NCBI GenBank assembly: GCA_020890855.1
Contig: JAJHPN010000086.1
Span: 1 to 40,297, forward strand
Direction of reading: 5' to 3'
DNA length: 40,297 nucleotides
DNA from: Candidatus Contendibacter sp.
Lineage (GTDB): Bacteria; Pseudomonadota; Gammaproteobacteria; Competibacterales; Competibacteraceae
Made by a program: the position numbers and the translations under genes. The notes under the pieces were generated by a model. It searched no databases. It was not told where the DNA came from and worked only from the letters and a program-made list of their open reading frames with translations. This document shows positions 24,264-31,958 of the stretch, piece after piece (position 1 is the stretch's first letter; the number at the start of each line of letters is the position of its first letter).

Positions 24264-25717
24264 GGCGGGTCTCCTCCCACCACCCGGCCACTGACCGGCA
24301 GGCGGATATAAAAGGTGGTTCCCTGACCGGCGACGGTCTCGAACGTCAGTGATCCCCGGTGCTTGTCCACCACAATAGAACGGGCGATAGCCAAGCCTTG
24401 TCCAGTGCCTTTGCCGACCGGTTTGGTGGTGAAAAACGGATCGAAAATCCTCTCGCGGATCGCCTCGGGAATGCCGTTGCCGGTATCCGCAATGGTAATT
24501 TCCACCGTTTCGCCCAAATCGCGGGTGCGAACCGTGATCCGGCCCTTGTCGGCGCTGTTGCCGACCACATCGCCAATCGCATGGGCGGCGTTGACCACCA
24601 GATTGAGGAAAACCTGATTAAGATCGCTGGCATAGCACAGAATTGGCGGCAGATCGCCCAGATCGGTCTCCAAATCCGCCACATACTTGTATTCATTACG
24701 GGCGACGGTGAGGGTGTTGAGCAGAGCCTTGTTGAGATCGGCGCTGCTTTGCTCGCGCTGATCGGGGTGGGCAAATTCCCTCATGGCCCGAACGATGCCT
24801 GCAACCCGTTCCACGCCTTCCAGGGTGCGTTCAAAGGCGCGCGGCGCTTGTTCGCGCAGATAATCCAGATCGGCGGCCTCTTCGGCATCCTGCACCTTGG
24901 CTTGCCAGTCCGCGCTTTGCGGATTCTGGCGGAACTGCGGCCATAGCGCCTGATAGACCGTGATCAGTCCGGTCAGATCATCGAAGGCGCTCTGCAAAAA
25001 ATGGACGCTATCGCCAATGTACTGGATCGGGGTGTTGATCTCGTGGGCGATGCCAGCGGCCAATTGCCCGACCGCTTCCAGTTTTTGCGAGAGCCGCAAT
25101 TCCAGCTCTATTTTCTCGCGCTGCACGATCTCCTGACGCAATTGTTCATTGGCCGCCTGTAGCTCGCCGGTGCGCTGTTGCACCAGATGATCGAGCGCGT
25201 CGAGTTGTTGCTGGACCTGGCGGTGCAAAATCCACTTGCGGCTAAGCGCCGCCGCCAGTTGGCTCATTTCAATCGGGTCAAACGGTTTTTTGAGGATCAG
25301 AAACTGATCGCTGCGGCCCAGTCGGGCGATGATCTCGGTCCAGGAGTAGTCGGCATAGGCGGTGCAAATGACCGCCTGCAAGTCCGGATCGGTCTGCCAC
25401 AGGTGTTCCAGCGTTTCGATCCCATCCCAGCCGGGCGGCATCCGCACATCGATAAAAGCCACCTGATAGGGTTGATCCTCGGTCAGCGCCTGCTGCGCCA
25501 GGGCTAGCCCGTCCTGACCCTGATAGGCCGAATCAATGATAAAGACCGGGCGCGACGACGCGATGTTGGGCGTTCCAAACAGTTCGGCTTCCAGCGCTTC
25601 CAGTTTGCCTGCGTCGCTGCGCACCGCGAAAATTTTGCGGATGTCGTCGTGAATGGCGCGGTTATCATCAATGACCAGCAGGCGGCAAGGCGGGATCGGA
25701 AGGGAAAGAGGGTTCAT
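24260..25717 (-). CDS. Receiver-histidine kinase hybrid (soluble)
   Basis: The protein has 485 residues with no membrane segment. The N-terminal receiver domain (about 10-155) has VIDDN, phosphoacceptor Asp90 in FIDVRMPPGWDG and Lys in LKKPFDP. The insertion after its first helix (LEALEAELFGTPNI) is typical of kinases of this type. A coiled coil follows at about 165-210. The phosphoacceptor His225 lies in AAGIAHEINTPIQYI. The catalytic domain (about 345-480) has N-box LNLVVNAAHAI, G1 IADTGNGIP, and the F-box/G2 pair FDPFFTTKPVGKGTGQGLAI. It is a cytoplasmic kinase that probably relays phosphate within the locus, with a receiver protein encoded directly after it. The start overlaps the stop of the decayed kinase remnant by four bases. 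Confidence 0.9.
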   Translation of the reverse strand: MNPLSLPIPPCRLLVIDDNRAIHDDIRKIFAVRSDAGKLEALEAELFGTPNIASSRPVFIIDSAYQGQDGLALAQQALTEDQPYQVAFIDVRMPPGWDGIETLEHLWQTDPDLQAVICTAYADYSWTEIIARLGRSDQFLILKKPFDPIEMSQLAAALSRKWILHRQVQQQLDALDHLVQQRTGELQAANEQLRQEIVQREKIELELRLSQKLEAVGQLAAGIAHEINTPIQYIGDSVHFLQSAFDDLTGLITVYQALWPQFRQNPQSADWQAKVQDAEEAADLDYLREQAPRAFERTLEGVERVAGIVRAMREFAHPDQREQSSADLNKALLNTLTVARNEYKYVADLETDLGDLPPILCYASDLNQVFLNLVVNAAHAIGDVVGNSADKGRITVRTRDLGETVEITIADTGNGIPEAIRERIFDPFFTTKPVGKGTGQGLAIARSIVVDKHRGSLTFETVAGQGTTFYIRLPVSGRVVGGDPP

Positions 25718-26420
25718 GTAGGCGGCGCCTCCGGCGCATTCAGGGGCAGTTCCAGAATAAAGGCGGCGCCGCAGTCGGGACCAGCGCTATGACAGTAATC
25801 GTACAACAAGGCCAGCGCCTTGCTCGAAGCAGGAATCCACGACTGGTTGAGGTTATCGGAGATCCGCCCCGCTGAGACGGTGACGCCGTTGAGGACAGTG
25901 CCAATACTGTGCAGCGCTTCAGCCGCTGCTTCAGTCATGCCCACCTGGCACGAGGTTTTCAGCAGTTGCCGTTGTAGCGTCTTGTGTTCGGCTTCGATGA
26001 CTTTGCGGGCAGTGGTGTCATGAACAGGGTCAAACAGGCGGACTGATTACTCCATTCAGTACTGGTCATGCATTTAATCGGGTGATCAACGCCTGTCAGG
26101 TCGCGCCAGGCGGCTTGCCGGCAAATCGGGCGAGTCGTCCTCGACAGTAGCAGGCATTCGCTGGTGGCGTCGGGAACACTGGCAAATAGCGCCTGGGCAG
26201 TGGAATTGGCGAAGCGCTCCTGCCCGTCCGGATCGCTGATGACAATGCTGATAGGAGCCATTTCCGCCAACTGGGCGAACCGCTCTTTTTCCTGCAATAG
26301 GCGGTGATAACGATTAAGGCGAGTGATGTTATGCAAGCGGATTTCCAGCTCTACCTTGAGCGCGTGATTGATGGTGGACTCAGTAGCCGGGTGCTGAAAT
26401 CGCGGCGGCTGGCGCAGTCG
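25714..26420 (-). pseudogene. Decayed PAS sensor histidine kinase (frameshift, 5' truncation, internal deletion)
   Basis: Two frames together read as one kinase. The first frame is open from about 26420, has no ATG, and reads INHALKVELEIRLHNITRL followed by a PAS-like stretch (EMAPISIVISDPDGQERFAN). It runs out of frame at about 26010-26045. The second frame resumes with RLFDPVHDTTARKVIEAEHK and the phosphoacceptor region MTEAAAEALHSIGTVLNGV, close to the sequence of the neighbouring large kinase. It then jumps after about 25 residues to GAAFILELPLNAPEAPP, the last strand of a catalytic domain. About 190 residues of the dimerisation and ATP-binding part are therefore missing. The start overlaps the large kinase gene's end by 41 bases, and the stop still makes an ATGA overlap with the next gene. 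Expression of a useful product is unlikely, though a short regulatory peptide cannot be excluded. Confidence 0.8.
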
Positions 26421-29400
26421 TTAACAGTATTTCCGGACGGCAGGGCAGTTCCAAGGTAAACGCCGCGCCTTGCCCCAATCCGGCGCTGCGACAGGTCAGT
26501 TGACCGCCCAGTTCATGGGCCAGATTAGCGCTGATGTGCAGGCCGAAGCCGTGGCCATTTGGTTTGGTGGTGAAGCCAAACTCGAAGACCCGGTTCAGAT
26601 GCTCCGGGGCGATGCCTGCGCCGTTGTCGGCAATCTCGATGTGCAACCGTTGAGTGTCGATCGGGTGGATCCGGGCGATCAGCCGGCGGCGGCGGCTGTC
26701 CTGTTCTTTGAGCGCCTGCTTGGCGTTCTGGATCAGGTTAGTAACGATTTGCAACAATTTATGCTTGTCCAGCACTTGCGCCGGCAAAGGTGCGTACTCA
26801 CGGATAATGGCGATGGTGTGATGATCGGCGATATTCATGGCCAAGGCGTCATCCAGGAGTTGCGGTAACGGGATCGACTCGCTGACTCCGCTGCTGATGG
26901 CGTAGGTCTGCTGACGGCTGACGATCCGCTTGATGTGGTCAATCTTCCCGGTTACCGCCTGGACCTCGGCGTACAGCTGTTGTTGCTCGTCTTGCAGATG
27001 CTCGGCTAGCGCCGCCAGATAACTCAGCAGGCGCTGGCTCCGGTTGTCGTGGTCTGGCGGGCTGGCGGCCCAGCTTTCCCGCAGCAGTTGTACGGTCTTG
27101 CCGAGATTGACGAGCCGTGAGGCCCGCAGGCCGTCGCTGATCAAGTGGGCCGAGACGTTGACGCTGTTCAGGACATTGCCGACGTTATGCAGCACTCCGG
27201 TCGCCACTTCGGTCATCCCGGCCAGCCGTGAGGCGTCCACCAGTTGCCGGTGCAGCGCTTCGCGCTCGGCGGTGACCCGATTGCGGGCGGTGATGTCCTG
27301 GATAATCGAATACAGCAGGGTTTTGCCGTCTATCTCGACCGGTCCGGAATACACCTCGACATCGCGGATTTCCCCGGAAGCCAGCCGGTGCTGGAACTGG
27401 AAACAATCCCGCCCTTCGGCTATGGCGCTCTGGATTTGCCGGGCGATAACCTCCGGCGGCAGGATGTTGATATCAGAGATTTTTAATTGCTGCAACTGCT
27501 CCAGCGAATAACCATAGTAGCGTACGGCCATCCGATTGGCGTCAACAATGGCGCCGCTGTCCGGATCAATCAGTAGTCCCACTGCCTGGGTATCCATGAA
27601 CAGCCGGTGATAGTGTTCGCGGCTCTGGCGCAACTCGTCGTCCACTTTCTTGCGGCGGATGATTTTCCAGACTTCGTTAGCGACCAGGTAAAGCTGACGG
27701 GCGTCGGCTTCGTCATAGTCACCGATCTTGTTGCCGACCCCGACAATCAGCATTACCCGGTCATTGTCGAGCACCGGGGCGCTCATGTGCCGGATCAGGT
27801 GTGAATGGCCTTCGGGATAGCCTTTTTTATTAGGCAGATTCTGATAGTCATTGTGGATGACGGGCCGGCGTAGCCGGGCGCTGTCCGCCCACACCCCGGC
27901 CTGATTGATCGGGTAATGGTCGTCAACCGCGACCTGGCAGTGTTTGAGGGTCTCTTTTGACCAGGTGAACAGGCGAATGGTCTGCTGATCTTCGTTGACG
28001 AAATGAAAGTAGCCAATCTCGCTGCGGGTCAGCCGCACGGCTTCTTCCACTGCCAGATCGATGATGGCTTTTTCCGACAGACTGTGGGCTTTCTGGTTGA
28101 GGTCCAGCAATGAGTTCAGGCGCTCTTCGTTCAAGCGGAGCGCGTCCTCGGCGGCTTTGCGGGCGGTGATATTGCGGGTTACGCTCAGAACCGATTCCAG
28201 CGCGCCATCCTCGGCGCATTCCGGGGCCAGCCGCGCCTCGAAATACTGGATCTGCCCGGTGGACGAAGGCAGGCAAAAGTCCAATTGTTGCTCCTGTCCG
28301 GTAGCGAGCACCTGCTGAATCGCGGCGTCCCACTGAATAGCCAGCGCCGGATCAAATCCCAGTTCGCGGTTGGTTTTGCCGATGAACTCTGCCGGTTCCC
28401 GCCCGGTCATGGCCAGGATCAGCGGACTGATATAGAGATGCCGCAAGCTCCGATCAAAACGGGCGATCAGATCCGGGGAATGTTCGGCCAGGTTCTTGAA
28501 CTCCTGTTCGCGCCGACGCAGAGCGGCTTCGGCCTGGCGGCGCTCGGTGACATCCATGAAGAGGGCCAGCACTTCATCGCCGAGGATGACGCCGGAAATC
28601 TCCAGTTGGCGAATCTGGCCGTTTTTACTAACGATCTGGTATTCAAACGGGGCTAGATCGACCCCCAGTTGTGCCGCGTCGTCCCGGCTCTGGTCCCAGG
28701 TCGCTGCCGCCCACTGGTGATAACGCACCGTCCGTTCCCAGGTGGCTGCGGCCCATTGGCGGTAGTCGGGGTCGGGACAGACTACCCGCCACCAGTCATC
28801 AATAGTCGGCACATCGGCCAGGGTATAGCCGAAGGTCTTGATAAACCGGTCGTTGATATATAGCAGCGCACCCTCCTGGCTGAGCGAACACAACGGCAAC
28901 GGCGCAGCGTCGAGCAGCCGCTTGAACTCCTGTTCGCGGCGATGCAGAGCCGCTTCGGTCAGGCGACGTTCGGTGATATCCAGAAACATCGCCAGTAACT
29001 CGTCGCCGAGCAGAACCCCGGAAATCTCGATCAACCGGGTCTGGCCGTTCTTGCCGGTGATCTGGTATACCGCCGGCTTGATGTCGGTCCTGGTTTGCGC
29101 CGCAGTTCGTACGGCGGAGCTCCAGGCGGCGATCACCTGCTGCCGGTAATCGGGATCGGGATAGGCCGCCCGCCACCAGTCATCAATGGTCGGCACGTCG
29201 GCCAGGGTATAGCCGAAGGTCTCGGTAAACCGATAGTTGATATAGCGCAGGTTGCCGGCGGTGTTGACCGAACACAACGGCAATGGCGCAGCGTTGAGCA
29301 ACTGCTGGAATCGTTCCGCCACCGCTTGTCGTGCGGCGTTTTGCTGTTCCAGTCCGGCGGCCATTTCATTAAAGCTGACCGCTAGATCGCGCAGTTCGCC

Positions 29401-30408
29401 GGTTCCCCAGTGCAGGTGGTCTAAGCGGTCCCCGGCGCTGAAGTCGCTAGCGCCCAACTGGTGGACAGCATCGGTCAATTGTCCGATAGGCCGCACCAGC
29501 AGGACGCTGATCCCCCACCAAGCCGCCGCCAGCCCCGCCAGAGTCATCAATCCGAGCAAGGTCAGGGAAGTCAGGGTTTGGCGGAGACTATCCAGCGCTG
29601 CTTTCCGGGACAGACCGACCAGCAGATAAACACTGCCGCCGGCGGCAACCAGCGGGGCATAGGCGTAAAAGCGCTGCACCCCATCCAGGCCGGTCAGTTC
29701 GGTAAAGCCCGGCCCGGGCTGGTCACGGATCAGCCGCACCAACAGCGCATCCGGCAGGGTTTTACCGACCCAGGGCTCCGGATCGGGGAAACGGGCCAGG
29801 ATGCGGCCATCCGGGCCAATCACGGTCGCAGTGGAGCCGGCGGGCAACTGCACGGTGGACACCAGCCGTTGCAGCCAGGTGAGATTGGAGAAAGCGAACA
29901 GCACCCCGGTGAGTTCATCGTCCGGTCCCCGCAACGGGTAGCCGAAGACGATGCCCGGTTTGCCGGTGATCCGGCCAATCTGGTAATCGCTAACCAGGAA
30001 GTTGTGGCTGGCGGCGGCTTTTTGAAACCAGGCCCGGTCGCGGAAGTTGATCGGTGCAGGAGCCGGAACGCCGCTGCAATAGAGGTTGCCGGCGCGATCC
30101 GCTGCGCCAAGATTGGTGTAACCGGTGTGCTGCTGGAGCAGGGCCGCCAGCCACTGATTACAGACGGTAGCCGGCTGCGGATCACGCATGATGGGCGTCT
30201 GCGCCAGCATGCTGAGCAAGAGCCGGGTTTCGGCGGTAACGGTTTCCTGATCCTTGGCGGCCAATTGCACTAACGTGTAGGCGTCCTGTTCAATCCGGAT
30301 CATGACTTCACGGTAGAACGCCAGATAGGCGTTCAGGGTGAAGCCGAAGGCCGGCAGGGCGATCAGCAGCAACAGCAGCAATAAACGGCTACGCAGACTG
30401 GCGAACAT
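26380..30408 (-). CDS. Large membrane sensor histidine kinase (dCACHE-HAMP-PAS-PAS-PAS-GAF-PAS)
   Basis: The protein has 1342 residues. A first membrane helix spans about 9-30. A periplasmic double-CACHE sensor spans about 35-275 (RDRAWFQKAAASHNFLVSDY, GKPGIVFGYPLRGP, DGRILARFPDPEPWVG). A second helix lies at about 280-305, then a HAMP linker (DRLDHLHWGTGELRDLAVSFNEM). Two PAS domains nearly identical in part (both with LADVPTIDDWWR) follow. After them come a third PAS, a GAF-type domain at about 770-920 (ACRLTRSEIGYFHFVNEDQQ-like stretch) and a fourth PAS. The phosphoacceptor is His1074 in ATGVLHNVGNVLNSV. The catalytic domain has N-box NLIQNAKQAL, G1 IADNGAGI and G2 KPNGHGFGLHIS. The ligand is unknown; in the family, dCACHE domains bind small organic molecules. 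It heads the five-gene signalling operon. Confidence 0.92.
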   Translation of the reverse strand: MFASLRSRLLLLLLLIALPAFGFTLNAYLAFYREVMIRIEQDAYTLVQLAAKDQETVTAETRLLLSMLAQTPIMRDPQPATVCNQWLAALLQQHTGYTNLGAADRAGNLYCSGVPAPAPINFRDRAWFQKAAASHNFLVSDYQIGRITGKPGIVFGYPLRGPDDELTGVLFAFSNLTWLQRLVSTVQLPAGSTATVIGPDGRILARFPDPEPWVGKTLPDALLVRLIRDQPGPGFTELTGLDGVQRFYAYAPLVAAGGSVYLLVGLSRKAALDSLRQTLTSLTLLGLMTLAGLAAAWWGISVLLVRPIGQLTDAVHQLGASDFSAGDRLDHLHWGTGELRDLAVSFNEMAAGLEQQNAARQAVAERFQQLLNAAPLPLCSVNTAGNLRYINYRFTETFGYTLADVPTIDDWWRAAYPDPDYRQQVIAAWSSAVRTAAQTRTDIKPAVYQITGKNGQTRLIEISGVLLGDELLAMFLDITERRLTEAALHRREQEFKRLLDAAPLPLCSLSQEGALLYINDRFIKTFGYTLADVPTIDDWWRVVCPDPDYRQWAAATWERTVRYHQWAAATWDQSRDDAAQLGVDLAPFEYQIVSKNGQIRQLEISGVILGDEVLALFMDVTERRQAEAALRRREQEFKNLAEHSPDLIARFDRSLRHLYISPLILAMTGREPAEFIGKTNRELGFDPALAIQWDAAIQQVLATGQEQQLDFCLPSSTGQIQYFEARLAPECAEDGALESVLSVTRNITARKAAEDALRLNEERLNSLLDLNQKAHSLSEKAIIDLAVEEAVRLTRSEIGYFHFVNEDQQTIRLFTWSKETLKHCQVAVDDHYPINQAGVWADSARLRRPVIHNDYQNLPNKKGYPEGHSHLIRHMSAPVLDNDRVMLIVGVGNKIGDYDEADARQLYLVANEVWKIIRRKKVDDELRQSREHYHRLFMDTQAVGLLIDPDSGAIVDANRMAVRYYGYSLEQLQQLKISDINILPPEVIARQIQSAIAEGRDCFQFQHRLASGEIRDVEVYSGPVEIDGKTLLYSIIQDITARNRVTAEREALHRQLVDASRLAGMTEVATGVLHNVGNVLNSVNVSAHLISDGLRASRLVNLGKTVQLLRESWAASPPDHDNRSQRLLSYLAALAEHLQDEQQQLYAEVQAVTGKIDHIKRIVSRQQTYAISSGVSESIPLPQLLDDALAMNIADHHTIAIIREYAPLPAQVLDKHKLLQIVTNLIQNAKQALKEQDSRRRRLIARIHPIDTQRLHIEIADNGAGIAPEHLNRVFEFGFTTKPNGHGFGLHISANLAHELGGQLTCRSAGLGQGAAFTLELPCRPEILLTTAPAAAISAPGY
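28694..28759 (-). repeat. 42-bp tandem duplication inside the second PAS domain of the large kinase
   Basis: Two 24-base units (28694-28717 and 28736-28759) match at 21 of 24 positions, offset 42 bases, and encode QWAAATWER and QWAAATWDQ. The first PAS copy is exactly 14 residues shorter between DPDYRQ and YQI, so the 42-base gain is specific to the second copy. Confidence 0.8.
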
Positions 30409-30431
30409 CCGGCTGGCTCCCTCATCCCTAG

Positions 30432-30457
30432 CCCCTCGCCCGCTTGCGGGCGAGGGG
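30432..30457. repeat. GC-rich palindromic repeat (REP-like)
   Basis: CCCCTCGCCCGC and GCGGGCGAGGGG are perfect 12-base inverted arms around TT, inside the context CTCATCCCTAG. It lies 24 bases upstream of the large kinase start, in a 282-base gap (30409-30690) with no gene. Widespread intergenic repeats of this CATCCCTAGCCCCTC type are known in many proteobacteria; I recognise the style, not a named family. Confidence 0.75.
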
Positions 30458-30458
30458 A

Positions 30459-30489
30459 GTCAATAGGGGGTTATTTTATACCCGTCAAT
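30459..30489. promoter_or_regulatory. Two direct GTCAAT half-sites around a TATAAA in the kinase promoter region
   Basis: GTCAAT occurs at 30459-30464 and 30484-30489. On the kinase strand they read ATTGAC either side of a TATAAAATAA stretch. A good -35 at the right spacing is missing. The half-site equals that of the palindromes in 31573-31958, so a shared regulator is possible but unproven. Confidence 0.3.
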
Positions 30490-30690
30490 TTCCGGCGATG
30501 GGTGTTTTTCAATTCGAGCAGACTGCTGATTTGCTGATGAAGCGCAAATAGGAATGTCACCCGACCACGGTCACTTGATCAAGGCGGCTGGCATGAACAA
30601 CGGATCGTCAAGGTCGGCGAATGAGGAGACCGGGAATTGCGCCCGCGCGGCGCGTCAAGAATAGCTTGGACGACCCGGCGGCTCGAACTG

Positions 30691-31572
30691 CTATGGCAAA
30701 GCTGCCCGGCAGCAATTGCGTCCAGCTCGCTTGGCCTGATACAGGGCCTGATCGGCGCGTTTAAACACTTCTTGCGGCGTATCGCCCGCCTCAAAACTGG
30801 CCAGGCCGCAGGAAATTGTCATTGGGAAGCGATTTTCACCCTGGATAAACCCGGCTTCGGCAATTTGGCGGCGAATCTCGTTAGCCAAGCGTAAGGCGGC
30901 AGGGGCATCTGCACCCGGCAGCAACATGGCGAATTCTTCGCCGCCGTAGCGGGCGACAAAGTCAGTGTTCCGCAAGCGAACCGCCAGTTGTTGCGCAAGG
31001 TTGCGCAGTGCGTCGTCGCCGGCGGCGTGACCATGGTGGTCGTTGATCTGCTTGAAGCGGTCAATATCCCAAATCAATAACGTCAAGGGATTGCCGAACC
31101 GCTTCCAGCGTAGAAACTCCTGTTGCAACTGCTCTTCATAGGCCAGCCGGTTAGCGATGCCAGTGAGGTGGTCCTGCCGCAGACTCGCGCTTTTTTCTTC
31201 AATGAGCCGGGCCAGCGCTTCCTTCTCCTTGTGTAACTGAATGATCTGATTTTGCAGATCCGCAACCAGCCGATCCTGCCGATCGCTGGATGCAGGGGGT
31301 TGGCTGATCGACGCTGGCAGGTCACTGCGCTCCTTATTGATCGCTCGGCGCAATTTTCGCCAGCCGCGAATGCCAATATGCGTAGCAGCCACTGAGCCGA
31401 TGACCGCCAGCAGAGTCACGGGGATCGTGAACGGTTCGAGCGTAGGCAACAGCGCCAGGGGTTCATTGAGCATCGTCCCAGGGGTCACCATCGACGAAGC
31501 GCTGCGCCAGACACTCGCCAAGGCGAAAGTTTGTACGGACATTTCAAGGAAACGCATCAGGTTAGTTTCCAT
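30691..31572 (-). CDS. Diguanylate cyclase with N-terminal membrane anchor
   Basis: The protein has 293 residues. The start has AAAGG upstream at an 8-base spacing; an internal ATG five codons later is possible. A hydrophobic segment lies at about residues 48-68 (FTIPVTLLAVIGSVAATHIGI), followed by a coiled coil at about 95-130 (LVADLQNQIIQLHKEKEALARLI). The GGDEF domain spans about 132-290, with DHLTGIANR, WDIDRFKQINDHHGHAAGD and active-site GGEEF at 210-214. An RxxD inhibitory site (RNTD, 201-204) sits exactly five residues before it, so product feedback is likely. The reaction is 2 GTP to cyclic-di-GMP at the inner membrane. There is no EAL domain. The gene lies alone, tandem to the kinase operon and divergent from the glycoside hydrolase gene; it may supply c-di-GMP signals controlling surface polysaccharides. 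Confidence 0.9.
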   Translation of the reverse strand: METNLMRFLEMSVQTFALASVWRSASSMVTPGTMLNEPLALLPTLEPFTIPVTLLAVIGSVAATHIGIRGWRKLRRAINKERSDLPASISQPPASSDRQDRLVADLQNQIIQLHKEKEALARLIEEKSASLRQDHLTGIANRLAYEEQLQQEFLRWKRFGNPLTLLIWDIDRFKQINDHHGHAAGDDALRNLAQQLAVRLRNTDFVARYGGEEFAMLLPGADAPAALRLANEIRRQIAEAGFIQGENRFPMTISCGLASFEAGDTPQEVFKRADQALYQAKRAGRNCCRAALP

Positions 31573-31739
31573 CTTGATTGCCTTTGCCGTTATTCTCTGT
31601 TGCGTTGCGATCAGCTCTTGAATCCTGAAGGCTTCCCAGTTCGGTAAAACGGCATACTATGGGAACCCATTGGAAATCACGCAAAATAAATGCCATTATT
31701 AAATATTTATAATTCAATGTGTTGTAATAAAATTAACCT

Positions 31740-31753
31740 GTCAATAATTTGAC
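31740..31753. promoter_or_regulatory. Palindromic operator-like site GTCAA-N4-TTGAC, copy 1
   Basis: GTCAATAATTTGAC is a perfect 5+5 base inverted repeat with a 4-base spacer. It has the same build as copy 2, whose start lies 47 bases downstream. Together they suggest binding sites for a dimeric regulator; the protein is unknown. Confidence 0.5.
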
Positions 31754-31786
31754 CAGCGCCGCCATTACCGGATCGCCGACTGATTC

Positions 31787-31800
31787 GTCAATGGATTGAC
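31787..31800. promoter_or_regulatory. Palindromic operator-like site GTCAA-N4-TTGAC, copy 2
   Basis: GTCAATGGATTGAC is a perfect inverted repeat with the same half-sites and spacing as copy 1. It lies 158 bases before the ATG of the glycoside-hydrolase-like gene. Confidence 0.5.
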
Positions 31801-31958
31801 GCCTGGAATTAGCCAGCGCTGTCATCCTCGGCGTTGATCGGCAAGAGATCGCTTACGGGCGATAACCCGTTGAATTGCTGGCAATCAGCTTTTGTCAAAA
31901 GCCAGTGCTTATTGAGAATCGGTATCACTGCCCAGTCGCCAAACGAGCGCCTATCGCC

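Larger units (their letters stand above)
31573..31958. other. 386-base divergent intergenic region with AT-rich core
   Basis: This gap lies between the diguanylate cyclase (leftward) and the glycoside-hydrolase-like gene (rightward), so it must hold both promoters. The core 31675-31750 is almost pure A+T. Two GTCAA-N4-TTGAC palindromes are embedded at 31740 and 31787. No promoter with both good boxes could be placed, and no gene is seen. Confidence 0.7.

Noticed and set aside
29461-30273. 270-residue open frame on the + strand opposite the dCACHE region of the large kinase
   Set aside because: Shadow of the kinase; no ribosome-binding site or recognisable domain.
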